Assembly (NCBI GenBank): GCA_024275115.1
Contig: JAJRZT010000021.1
Location: 26,095 to 90,094 of the forward strand
Direction: 5' to 3'
Length of the DNA stretch: 64,000 nucleotides
DNA from: Gammaproteobacteria bacterium
Lineage (GTDB): Bacteria; Pseudomonadota; Gammaproteobacteria; UBA6429; Thiohalophilaceae
In this document: in pieces, positions 27,961 to 35,688 of the stretch
How positions within the stretch are numbered: the stretch's first letter is position 1
Layout of the letters: the number at the start of each line of letters is the position of its first letter
Position numbers and translations under genes: made by a program
Notes under the pieces: generated by a model
Database searches by the model: none
The model's input: only the letters and a program-made list of their open reading frames with translations
What the model was told of the DNA's origin: nothing

Positions 27961-28907
27961 TGAAAAAAACACTAAAGGAAAGCATTCAAATACAACGCGA
28001 GGCGCTGGAAAAAAGTCTGGCCGCACCACTGGCAAAAATTGCCTTTGCTTGTGAAGCTGCCTGGCCAGACAGGAATGCCCTAAACGATGTACTGCTAAAA
28101 TCACTCAATACCATTCCGAACTGTACCTTTTTATATGCGCTAGACACCAGCGGCATACAAATTAGTGACAACATATCCAAGGACGGGTTAATCGTCGAAC
28201 ACTTTGGCCGCGACCGCTCTAAACGTCCTTATATGAAAGAGTTAGTCCCAGTAAGCGGTTTTTTACTTTCAGAAGCATACATCAGTTTACGTATTGCACG
28301 CCCTTCGCTTACTGCTTTACAGGTTATGCGCAAAGGCAACGAAGTGGTTGGCTTTATTGGTGCCGATTTTGATTTACGTAATCTGCCTGTTACCGCAGAA
28401 ATGTATGAAGAACCATCACAATGGCGACAAATTAAAGGCGATGCTGCCATTCGTGGCACCTTGTTCCAACAAACACGCGCAGAAAGTTTGCTCGACAAAC
28501 AAATCGATCTTGTCATGTCCATACTAGAAGAACTTTGCGTTGCCCACGGGATGTTTCAGTCAGTCATTCACTTTTCCAGCAGCCGCGCAACCATCTGGTT
28601 AATGAACGACCCTTATCGCTACCATATTTTACAAGCCGACGAATTAACCGACCCAGACATCTGCCTGGCTTACCCCCTGCATAAATACCCCAAAGATGCA
28701 TTAATACCCGCCGAAGCAATCAGCAGTATTATGGATAACATGAAACAACTCCGCTTTACCGACGAAAATATTTATTTACGCTCGGCCTCCATTAATATAT
28801 TCAACGGCATGGTCAGCCTGACCTTTTCATGTGACGGCTCACACTATATGCCTTATAAAGAATTTATTGATAAAAATATCCGTTTTTGGGTGGGTAGTGC
28901 AACATAA
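27960..28907 (+). CDS. Soluble PDC/Cache-like sensor domain protein
   Basis: A 315-residue protein without signal peptide or membrane helix. Residues about 10-140 resemble a PDC/Cache ligand-binding domain (FLYALDTSGIQIS, GRDRSKRPYMKEL, SEAYISLRIARPS, VVGFIGADFDLRNLP), a fold usually found on the outside of chemoreceptors and kinases. The C-terminal 150 residues have no motif I can name and no output domain. Coupled by a 1-base overlap to the MpaB/Lcp-like gene, so it may sense a ligand for that enzyme. Family assignment is moderately sure, role unknown. Confidence 0.65.
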   Translation: MKKTLKESIQIQREALEKSLAAPLAKIAFACEAAWPDRNALNDVLLKSLNTIPNCTFLYALDTSGIQISDNISKDGLIVEHFGRDRSKRPYMKELVPVSGFLLSEAYISLRIARPSLTALQVMRKGNEVVGFIGADFDLRNLPVTAEMYEEPSQWRQIKGDAAIRGTLFQQTRAESLLDKQIDLVMSILEELCVAHGMFQSVIHFSSSRATIWLMNDPYRYHILQADELTDPDICLAYPLHKYPKDALIPAEAISSIMDNMKQLRFTDENIYLRSASINIFNGMVSLTFSCDGSHYMPYKEFIDKNIRFWVGSAT

Positions 28908-29040
28908 ACACAAACAACCTCTTTATTCTAAATAGTTTTTCTGCACTAACCATACTTTCCTACCGCGAGCCTTTGCCGTATTTATTTTTCTTAAATATTA
29001 AGCGTCAGAGTATCAAAATAAACGACAGGGCAAGCAAATG

Positions 29041-29088
29041 CTTGTTTTTATAGAATATAAACTCGCCCAAAGATTAAAAGTTTGCTAC
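29041..29088 (+). repeat. 48-bp dispersed repeat, copy A
   Basis: This stretch matches 61760-61807 at about 39 of 48 positions, including an uninterrupted GAATATAAACTCGCC and a shared TTTGCTAC end. It lies directly before the IS481-type relic, while the other copy lies just before the integron-like cassettes. It might be a boundary sequence or a relic of a mobile element's end; the match is by eye. Confidence 0.4.
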
Positions 29089-29257
29089 TTATTAAACACA
29101 AAGCTGGTTTACTTAATTTAGCGGAAGAATTGGGTAATGTCTCCAGAGCTTGTAAAGTGATGGGCGTATCTCGTGATACATTCTATCGCTATCAAGAACT
29201 GGTGAAGAAGGTGGAATCGATAATCTTATCGAAAAAACAAGACGCAAACCTAATTTA
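29085..29257 (+). pseudogene. IS481-type transposase N-terminal relic, frameshifted
   Basis: The translation reads LLIKHKAGLLNLAEELGN then VSRACKVMGVSRDTFYRY, the N-terminal helix-turn-helix of IS481-family transposases. After YQELV the family sequence EEGG-x-x-x-L-I-E-K-x-R-R-K-P-N-L continues in a different frame (GAA GAA GGT GGA from about 29204), indicating a one-base deletion near 29201-29203. Homology stops at about 29257, so the catalytic DDE domain is missing. The remnant marks past mobile-element activity at the left side of the accessory region. Bases 28908-29040 before it hold nothing recognisable. Confidence 0.75.
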
Positions 29258-29357
29258 ATATGGGGGAAATGCCTGAAAGCCCACTGTTACAACTTCTGGG
29301 CTATTGGAATCTTTTAAATGATACTGCCCGCTCAATTGGCGAATTGTTCAATTCTGT

Positions 29358-29484
29358 GAATAACATAAAACCCTATAAGGCGTCCAGTTTACCCCTTAAC
29401 GCGCCGCTGCGCTCTGCTTTAAGGCCAAATTAACTATAACATTATGTGTAAAAAATGTAGCGCATGACATATGTTTTGTTACAA
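29358..29484 (+). other. Possible degenerate attC-like recombination site
   Basis: The segment starts GAATAAC (inverse-core-like) and ends GTTACAA (core-like), and its outer arms pair imperfectly: AATAACATAAAAC on the left against GTTTTGTTAC on the right. The centre contains CCTTAA...TTAAGG flanking a GC-rich CGCCGCTGCGC loop, as in many attC sites. The next gene starts at the core itself, as cassette genes often do. The arms are imperfect, so this is a weak call. Confidence 0.3.
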
Positions 29485-29915
29485 TGAACAAAGTTATGGG
29501 CATAAAAACAACTAAAATTTGGTCTAATCACTTGCTGTTACTGTTGCTAGTAACGGCTTTTCTTACTATGCAGTGGTCATCTGCTCACATCCATTTAAGT
29601 GAGCAACACAATCATGATGGGATACATCACCAGCATCAGACTAAAACACATGCACATAATGTAACAAATCAAACGGGTGCTATTGATTTCTCACACCAAA
29701 CAAGTCATGCCGATGTCATTGACCTTGTTTATGAATGCAGTTTTCCCAAACAAACAAAACAGAACAGCCCCTCAATTGCTTTAGTTTCCAAGTTTGCTAT
29801 CCCACTACAGTCATTGTTGCTGGTCAGCATTAAAACGCCAGCGATGACAACGACTAAGATAAGCTATTTCGAGCTTTCAACAGTCAATCCACGCGCCCCG
29901 CCACACCACTCTTAA
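29484..29915 (+). CDS. Histidine-rich exported protein
   Basis: A 143-residue protein with an N-terminal hydrophobic helix (LLLLLLVTAFLTM, about residues 18-32) followed by a histidine cluster (HIHLSEQHNHDGIHHQHQ, then further His), which would bind transition metals in the periplasm. A second hydrophobic stretch (FAIPLQSLLLVSI) lies near residues 100-118. I do not recognise the family. It heads the HupE/DUF6488 module, so a metal-handling role is inferred. Start ATG 29484; an alternative ATG is at 29496. Confidence 0.6.
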   Translation: MNKVMGIKTTKIWSNHLLLLLLVTAFLTMQWSSAHIHLSEQHNHDGIHHQHQTKTHAHNVTNQTGAIDFSHQTSHADVIDLVYECSFPKQTKQNSPSIALVSKFAIPLQSLLLVSIKTPAMTTTKISYFELSTVNPRAPPHHS

Positions 29916-30019
29916 ATTTTTTATTGTAAAACCTGTTATCAGCCGTTGTGCTGTTTCAGTCGTTTTAATTATTTTAGAGCGATTGCTGTCGTCCTAAATA
30001 AAAATTTAATGAGGTATTT

Positions 30020-31162
30020 ATGTTACACGTTATAAAACAATTACGATGGCTTCTGGCTGTCTTCATCGCACTGTTTGCGAGCTTGGCTTTTGGGCATGGG
30101 ATGTCCGATGCTGAAAAACAACTTATTATTGAAGGAGGCAATCTACGTTATATCTGGATTGGTGCAACCCATATGTTATCGGGTTACGATCATTTAGCTT
30201 TTGTCTTTGGTATTATCTTTTTTCTAACGAAATTTAGGGATATTGTAAAATATATTACCGTCTTCACGCTGGGTCATAGTATCACCCTGATTTTTGCGAC
30301 CTTTAATGCCATTCAGATCAATTACTTTTTAATTGATGCCGTCATTGCATTAAGTGTTTGCTATATCGCCTTCCATAATCTTAATGGTTTTAAGAAACAT
30401 CTAAATATTAAAGCCCCCAATATGTTGGCGATGATATTTAGCTTGGGGTTAATTCATGGTCTTGGTTTATCTACTCGGTTGCAGCAGTTGCCACTCAATC
30501 CTGATCAGCTATTAATGAATATTATTTCCTTCAATATTGGTATAGAACTAGGTCAAATATCGGCTCTAGCTTTAATGTTACTATTGATTACTGCTTTTCG
30601 AAAAAGTCACCATTTTCCTACTTTTAGCAGGATTTCAAACTACTTTTTAATTCTTTTAGGGGCTTTTCTTTTTCTTATGCAAATGCATGGTTATGAGCAT
30701 ACTGCTAACGCGGGCGAGTTTGTCGTTAGTGCAGAACCAGTGCAACAAAAGGCAAACCTTGAGCAAGTTCAATCATCTGATTGGAGGGATAGGATAATCA
30801 TCACTATTCCAGCCAGAGGAGAAAAAGAATATAAATTACAACTTGCTAATGGGGCAATGCTTAAATACGCATGGGAAACGGATAAAGGAGAATTATTTTT
30901 TGACTTTCATGGTGAACCAAAAAGCGATACAACAGGTTATTTCAAGAGCTTTTCAAAAGGTACAAAATTTAAGGTAAATGGGGGGTTAACTACGCTGTTT
31001 GAAGGAACGCACGGCTGGTATTGGAAAAACAATAATAGTTTTCCAGTGGTGATTACTTTGCAGGTAGCAGGTGAATATCAGCGTCTGGACTTAGAGCCTG
31101 GTAGCGAGAAAGTACCCTCTACACAAGCCCCTAATAAACCAACTCGCGATACCATTGATTAA
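30020..31162 (+). CDS. HupE/UreJ-type membrane protein with extra C-terminal domain
   Basis: A 380-residue protein: signal-like helix (about 8-25), then a HupE/UreJ domain with about six helices and conserved His/Asp motifs (HMLSGYDHLAFVFG, FTLGHSITL, GLIHGLGLSTRL, NIGIELGQ), which in relatives mediates nickel, cobalt or other metal movement. After the last helix (about residue 225) follows a periplasmic, charged domain of about 130 residues (WRDRIIITIPARGEKEYKLQ ... GTHGWYWKNN). Neighbours are a His-rich protein, a tiny lipoprotein and a DUF6488-like protein. SD GAGGT upstream. Metal identity unknown. Confidence 0.78.
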   Translation: MLHVIKQLRWLLAVFIALFASLAFGHGMSDAEKQLIIEGGNLRYIWIGATHMLSGYDHLAFVFGIIFFLTKFRDIVKYITVFTLGHSITLIFATFNAIQINYFLIDAVIALSVCYIAFHNLNGFKKHLNIKAPNMLAMIFSLGLIHGLGLSTRLQQLPLNPDQLLMNIISFNIGIELGQISALALMLLLITAFRKSHHFPTFSRISNYFLILLGAFLFLMQMHGYEHTANAGEFVVSAEPVQQKANLEQVQSSDWRDRIIITIPARGEKEYKLQLANGAMLKYAWETDKGELFFDFHGEPKSDTTGYFKSFSKGTKFKVNGGLTTLFEGTHGWYWKNNNSFPVVITLQVAGEYQRLDLEPGSEKVPSTQAPNKPTRDTID

Positions 31163-31174
31163 CAGGAGATTGTT

Positions 31175-31312
31175 ATGAAACAAATAAAATTATTACCGCC
31201 ATTACTATCAGGCGCTTTTATTCTTATGGTGGCTGGATGTTCGAATAGAGGACACTCGCATGATGATAATTCATACAGCAACTCATCAAACAAGCACGAT
31301 TCAATTGATTAA
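31175..31312 (+). CDS. Tiny histidine-rich lipoprotein
   Basis: A 45-residue ORF: lysine start, hydrophobic segment GAFILMVAGC with lipobox Cys at residue 22, then a short hydrophilic tail with His residues (GHSHDD, KHD). It has a strong SD, AGGAGA, six bases before the ATG, and fits tightly between the HupE-like gene (12 bases) and the DUF6488-like gene (18 bases). No named family. The signal, SD and operon fit make it a credible small gene. Confidence 0.65.
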   Translation: MKQIKLLPPLLSGAFILMVAGCSNRGHSHDDNSYSNSSNKHDSID

Positions 31313-31330
31313 ACTATTTGGAGAATATGT

Positions 31331-31681
31331 ATGAAAATTTTAAAAACATCACTCGTATTGTTATTATTACTTTTTGGCTCATCTGTGGTGGCCGGGACTG
31401 GACACGATCATGGCCACAGTCATGCACAAGCCCCTGTTAGTCAAGAAGTAGCGAAAAAAAATGCCTACAAAGTGATGGCCTCTCTTGTCAAAAGAGACAA
31501 AATTGATAAAAGCTGGTCATCAATATCGGTAAATTCTGTTGATAAAAAAGTAATTAATGGTCGTCCTGAATGGGTTGCAATTTATATAAATGAAAAAATT
31601 ACCAACCCTGACAAACAAAAACTTTATGTGTTTCTGACAATAGGCGGAGAATATATTGCCGTAAATTACACTGGGAAGTAA
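31331..31681 (+). CDS. DUF6488-like periplasmic protein
   Basis: A 116-residue protein with a signal peptide (TSLVLLLLLFGSSVVAG), a histidine patch just after it (GHDHGHSH) and a compact domain of about 75 residues (KNAYKVMASLVKRDKIDKSW ending YVFLTIGGEYIAVNYTG). It resembles the DUF6488 group, small periplasmic proteins found next to metal transporters; function not established. Last gene of the His-rich/HupE module and directly followed by an attC-like palindrome. Confidence 0.65.
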   Translation: MKILKTSLVLLLLLFGSSVVAGTGHDHGHSHAQAPVSQEVAKKNAYKVMASLVKRDKIDKSWSSISVNSVDKKVINGRPEWVAIYINEKITNPDKQKLYVFLTIGGEYIAVNYTGK

Positions 31682-31685
31682 AATC

Positions 31686-31788
31686 ACATAATAAATAGCT
31701 GCACCGGACAATTCAAAGCGGCACTTATTTTGCTAAAAAAACAGCAAAAATGTGCCACTTTAAATTGCCAGTGAGCAAAACGTTAACG
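31686..31788 (+). other. attC-like palindromic site
   Basis: About 103 bases folding into one long imperfect hairpin: CACCGGACAATTCAAAG with GCGGCACTT on the left pairs with GTGCCACTTTAAATTGCC and AGTG on the right around a loop that itself pairs TTTTGCT/AGCAAAA. The outer arms AGCTGCAC and GTGAGC pair with one extra unpaired G, as attC sites do, and the ends are ACATAAT (inverse core with T for C) and GTTAACG (core). It directly follows the DUF6488-like gene. The remaining bases to 32029 hold no convincing gene. Confidence 0.5.
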
Positions 31789-32029
31789 GTAATATGACTA
31801 TTTTCTATACCGAGTCTATGCTTATCCTATGAAAGAACAGAATTTTGAGTGGGGTGATTTAAAAAATTGAGAAAACCAGCAAAACATCGTGTTACACTCC
31901 CTAAAAAAATTAATGTAAAAGCAATCCGTAAAAACGAGCATAAACCAACCGTATTTCTGTGCAACTTTTGGTATTTTCTTAGACACCCTTCGCATTGGGA
32001 ACAAGGTCTTCGTTTTTCGCGTGGAACTG

Positions 32030-32902
32030 CTAATGCGTATAGCATCGCAAACTCAACCTGAATTGCGTAACCAGTTTGTGCTCCTGGCCAAGAATATTAA
32101 ATATTTTTAGCATTGCCACTCGCGGATACGCATCGTTATAAGTTTTGTCTATTTCCATAATATCAACCAGGAGTTGCAGTGCATCGGCATATTCTTTATT
32201 TAATACGTAAAAAGCAGAGAGCTGTTGCTTTGCCAGTAGATCATTTTTATTTTTATTGACCGTTTCGATTAATATTTCTACATCAATAATTTTTTCTGCA
32301 ATTACTAAAAAACTCAACTCATCCTGTAACGCAATAATTTCTTTTAACTTATGCATTTCAGCTGGCAGTGATGCTAATAATTTAAGCGCATCGGCATAGC
32401 GCTGTTCATGTTTTAATAATTTACACAATGAAATAGGTAGCTGGCTATTGTCGGGGTCGGTAACAATGGCATCGGTGATCATTTGATAGGCCTGGTCATG
32501 GTTGCCCTGCGCATACTCGGCAATCGCATCGGCTAAGGCCTGATCTGAATCCTTTGCAATATACTGGCTTAAAACGCGACTAAGATCCGTTTCGGACTGG
32601 TAACCGTGCATGGTTTCAATAACACGTTCATTTCTAAATAATTTTAAAGTAGGTACGCTTGTTATGCTGTATTGTTTGCTAACTTTATATTCTGTTTCGG
32701 TATTGATGTTCACTAATAACATGCGGCCATTAAACTGGTGAATAATCTTATCCAGAATGGGGTACTGTCGCAAACATGGCCCGGCTTTTTTAGACCAGAA
32801 ATTAACAAGCACCGGGCCTTTGTTTGAATTATCGAGCACAAGCGCCTGAAAGTTATCGGCATTTGCAGCATGAATATAGGGAGAGTCGATTGAATCTATC
32901 AT
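32030..32902 (-). CDS. CnoX (YbbN)-like thioredoxin-fold/TPR protein without CxxC
   Basis: A 290-residue cytoplasmic protein: thioredoxin fold at residues about 8-112 (VLVNFWSKKAGPC, then TSVPTLKLFRN) and TPR-like helices from about 118 to the end. This is the CnoX/YbbN chaperone-holdase architecture. The redox motif reads A40-G-P-C43, so the first Cys of W-C-G-P-C is replaced and only one Cys remains; disulfide exchange is unlikely, as in other CnoX proteins. It lies 23 bases beyond the unknown 245-residue gene and on the same strand as the aryl-polyene cluster, so it may be transcribed with it by chance or function. Confidence 0.82.
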   Translation of the reverse strand: MIDSIDSPYIHAANADNFQALVLDNSNKGPVLVNFWSKKAGPCLRQYPILDKIIHQFNGRMLLVNINTETEYKVSKQYSITSVPTLKLFRNERVIETMHGYQSETDLSRVLSQYIAKDSDQALADAIAEYAQGNHDQAYQMITDAIVTDPDNSQLPISLCKLLKHEQRYADALKLLASLPAEMHKLKEIIALQDELSFLVIAEKIIDVEILIETVNKNKNDLLAKQQLSAFYVLNKEYADALQLLVDIMEIDKTYNDAYPRVAMLKIFNILGQEHKLVTQFRLSLRCYTH

Positions 32903-32925
32903 TGCAAAGTTGTATCTTTTTAATG

Positions 32926-33663
32926 CTAGTGGATTTGAGGCATATCGGTTTGGTCAAAATATTCCTGCATAATGTCACGCACAGGTTGTGGATAATTTAA
33001 ACGTACCATTTCAGACATGCCTTCTTTAAAGAACCCTGGGGCATCCATAGGCAGTGCTTCAATTAAAGCACTAAAAACCTGTCGCATCGTGCCAGAATGA
33101 TGTGATCGAGTTGCAACAATACCACGGTTAATATTAAGTATCCGCCACGGACGGTGCATATTGGTAATTTCAATGTCCTGTTTAATGCTGTCGCTACAGG
33201 CATCCGCAATCTGCCCCATAAAGTCAGCTAAAGCAATCAGCTCTCCCGGCTCTTTTAATGCATTGGCTAATTGAGCCAGCGCATCGACAATCGGCTCAAG
33301 AATATTTATATGGCCGTCATTTTTTATTACCCAGTCGGCAATAACTAATGACAATTCCTGCAAACTGTTTTTTTCGACCAGGCTCTTGTTTGCCTCTGCC
33401 TGATAGATTAATTTTTCTAAAATAGATAAGCCATGCTCACCAATATCGGTAATGTCATTGGCAACAAAATTAGCATGTCGCTTGTCAACGCCCTCGGCAA
33501 TCTCAAAGAACTGGTTCATTGCCGCTATCGTGGCTGGCAGTGATTCTTCTGCACTATTATGTACATGACTTTTTTCAGCCTCGATTAAGCGCTCACATAG
33601 CTGCACAAATTTTTCCCGAGCATCCTTTAACGATATTATTTGTAATTCCATTGATGCCATCAT
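32926..33663 (-). CDS. Unrecognised 245-residue helical protein in the aryl-polyene cluster
   Basis: No family recognised. The protein is predicted to be largely alpha-helical and soluble, with no signal peptide or membrane helix, and contains the motif-like stretches MHRPWRILNINRGIVATRSH and LNYPQPVRDIMQEYF near its C-terminus. It starts exactly after the ketoreductase stop (adjacent bases) and so belongs to the operon. Three closely spaced ATGs (33663, 33660, 33651) are possible starts and the sequence does not decide between them. Confidence 0.7.
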   Translation of the reverse strand: MMASMELQIISLKDAREKFVQLCERLIEAEKSHVHNSAEESLPATIAAMNQFFEIAEGVDKRHANFVANDITDIGEHGLSILEKLIYQAEANKSLVEKNSLQELSLVIADWVIKNDGHINILEPIVDALAQLANALKEPGELIALADFMGQIADACSDSIKQDIEITNMHRPWRILNINRGIVATRSHHSGTMRQVFSALIEALPMDAPGFFKEGMSEMVRLNYPQPVRDIMQEYFDQTDMPQIH

Positions 33664-34401
33664 TTATACCATCGCGCCGTTAATGTTAATGATCTGGCCA
33701 GAGATATAAGCAGCATCTTCCGATGCTAAAAATCCAACCAGTTTTGCAACTTCATCGGGTGTGCCGGCTCGTTGCATGGGTACTATTTTTTTAATGGTTT
33801 GTTTATCAAAAACCCCCTCGGTCATTTCACTTTGAATAACGCCGGGCGCGACCACATTGGCAGTAATGCCACGTGATGCCATTTCAATCGCAATGGATTT
33901 TGTTGCACCGTGCAAGCCGGACTTAGCCGCAGCATAATTAGCCTGACCACGGTTGCCCATTACCGCAGCAACCGACGACATAGAAATTATTCGCCCCCAT
34001 CGTGTTTGCATCATCGGTAATAATAGTGGCTGTGTCACATTAAAAAAACCATTCAGGCTAACATCCAGTACCTTTTTCCACTGCGGTGCCTGCATGCCAG
34101 CCATAATAGCATCGTCATGAATACCGGCATTGTTCACCACAATTTGTATTGCGCCATTATCTAGCAAAGACTGGAGTTGCTGTTTTGTTTGTTCTGCGTC
34201 AGTTATATTAAAAACAATCGCTTCTGCGCTACCACCATCGCATTTTATTTCTGCTACCATTTTTTCCGCACGTTCTGGGCGCGTATTGGCATGCACGATA
34301 ACATGATGGCCACCGGCCGCGAGTTGCCTGCATATTGCAGAGCCAATATCGCCGCTGCCGCCAGTAACAAGCGCACGTCTGGTTTTAGTTTCTATTTTCA
34401 T
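33664..34401 (-). CDS. 3-oxoacyl-ACP reductase of aryl-polyene cluster (ApeQ-like)
   Basis: Short-chain dehydrogenase/reductase of FabG type, 245 residues: cofactor loop TGGSGDIGSAICRQL, structural NNAG, catalytic Ser in ISMSSVAAVMGNRG, and the active pair in QANYAAAKSG (Tyr and Lys four apart). It would reduce the beta-ketoacyl-ACP made by the neighbouring ketosynthase with NAD(P)H. Its start overlaps the dehydratase stop by 4 bases. Assignment to the pigment pathway rests on the cluster. Confidence 0.9.
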   Translation of the reverse strand: MKIETKTRRALVTGGSGDIGSAICRQLAAGGHHVIVHANTRPERAEKMVAEIKCDGGSAEAIVFNITDAEQTKQQLQSLLDNGAIQIVVNNAGIHDDAIMAGMQAPQWKKVLDVSLNGFFNVTQPLLLPMMQTRWGRIISMSSVAAVMGNRGQANYAAAKSGLHGATKSIAIEMASRGITANVVAPGVIQSEMTEGVFDKQTIKKIVPMQRAGTPDEVAKLVGFLASEDAAYISGQIININGAMV

Positions 34402-34871
34402 CCTGCCTCTGCCATCTGAATAACCGTTGCCCGACCGGTTGCCACTTTTATCTTTTCGCCTTTTGAATTTTCGCTGGCATCAATAAAGTACATTGTAAAT
34501 TCATATATTAAACTACCACCCTGCGCCATGCATTGTGTAACGTAAATCATCATCTCCTGTTTAATCTCATCTAACCAAGTATAGCTTAATTCAACATTGC
34601 GTACTGCCGCTAGATAACCGGGCGGTAGCGTTGCACCTTTTTCACGTGCTAGCAAGCCACCATGGATAGCCATTGCCTGAGCACAATATTCAATGGCATG
34701 CAGCGCAGACAATTTATTGTTTTTATACAACGGATTATCTTTTCGCAAGTGTGATTGTGTTGAGCAAAGCGCCGACTGCGTATTCCATTCATGTACGGCG
34801 TCATTCAAACACATTAAGCCTGCATGGGGAATTAGCGTGGCAAGTTCATCTCTTTTAATTATAGGTATCAT
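34398..34871 (-). CDS. 3-hydroxyacyl-ACP dehydratase (ApeP-like, hot-dog fold)
   Basis: A 157-residue hot-dog-fold protein. IPHAGLMCLND (residues 14-24) carries the catalytic His and the stretch LHAIEYCAQAMAIHGG carries the catalytic acidic residue, both as in ApeP-type dehydratases. It would remove water from the beta-hydroxyacyl-ACP to give the conjugated double bond of the polyene. Second dehydratase of the cluster; the other lies at 40804-41133. Overlaps the ketoreductase start. Confidence 0.85.
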   Translation of the reverse strand: MIPIIKRDELATLIPHAGLMCLNDAVHEWNTQSALCSTQSHLRKDNPLYKNNKLSALHAIEYCAQAMAIHGGLLAREKGATLPPGYLAAVRNVELSYTWLDEIKQEMMIYVTQCMAQGGSLIYEFTMYFIDASENSKGEKIKVATGRATVIQMAEAG

Positions 34872-34884
34872 TTTAATAACAATA

Positions 34885-35682
34885 TTAACAGGGCGTTGTA
34901 TTAATTTTTAGCGCAGTCGATTGCACATGCGGAAGAATAACAGTCATTGTTTCCTGTTTTGCCAAAGCTTGCAACAAAGGTAATGATCGCGCTGCCGGGT
35001 TACCTAGCCGAAGTTGCTCTAAATTTGAGTCGGCGCAAGTGCTATAAGCAGATTGCTGCATTAATTCAAGTTCTAGCACGGCTATGCTACTTTCCTCTTT
35101 TTTTACTGACAAACACATTGCCACTGCAAATGCAGCCTCTAAATGACGAGCACCATCAAGTGGTGCAGGCGCAGGGTAGTCATAAGTAACAAGCAGGACT
35201 GTTTTTTGCTCAATGACTGCAAAAGTAGCAGCCTCCAGAAGTGCCATTGTAAAAGTCTCATCACAAGCAGATAAACTGTTTGAGTTATTCTGTGCTTTCG
35301 CTGCAATCGCCCAATAGCCCGCTGCTGCGTTATGCACGGAGTTATGAAAATTTGTTGGCGAAAGCAAACATTCTGGCAAGGTCAATGCGCTACAAATTTT
35401 ATCCAGTATGCCATGATCACCGTCCGATGATGCAAATACGGTGGCATAATTTTGCGCTGCTTCTAAATCAGAACCCACACATTTTTCGGCAGCATGCAGC
35501 GCCAGTTTGATTAATGGTGTTGTGCGCCGCCGCTCATTGGCAGGAAGAATGGCGGGTGAAAATTTTTCTAATGGTTCTGCTCTGTATTTTTCATTTCCAC
35601 ACAGCACTGCCTGGCTCCGTTGCCAGTCAGGTAACCCCGGTGCAACCAGACTTATTGCATTCAAATATACTGTCGCACTCAT
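34885..35682 (-). CDS. Beta-ketoacyl synthase chain-length factor (ApeC-like)
   Basis: A 265-residue protein of the ketoacyl-synthase-like N-terminal group, with the family motif SPTNFHNSVHNAAAGYWAI (about 107-125). It lacks the Cys-His-His active site of condensing enzymes. Such subunits pair with the ketosynthase and set polyene length in aryl-polyene systems. The ketosynthase gene ends only 6 bases upstream, supporting a heterodimer. Assignment to the chain-length-factor family is confident, its exact partner inferred. Confidence 0.85.
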   Translation of the reverse strand: MSATVYLNAISLVAPGLPDWQRSQAVLCGNEKYRAEPLEKFSPAILPANERRRTTPLIKLALHAAEKCVGSDLEAAQNYATVFASSDGDHGILDKICSALTLPECLLSPTNFHNSVHNAAAGYWAIAAKAQNNSNSLSACDETFTMALLEAATFAVIEQKTVLLVTYDYPAPAPLDGARHLEAAFAVAMCLSVKKEESSIAVLELELMQQSAYSTCADSNLEQLRLGNPAARSLPLLQALAKQETMTVILPHVQSTALKINTTPC

Positions 35683-35688
35683 GCTGGC

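Noticed and set aside
31867..32061. Rightward 64-residue ORF in the gap before the CnoX-like gene
   Set aside because: It starts at TTG, overlaps the CnoX-like gene's end, has no SD and no recognisable motif. A short ORF just upstream (starting at 31829, 13 residues, NFEWGDLKN) weakly recalls the start of BrnT toxins, but nothing after it continues that family.
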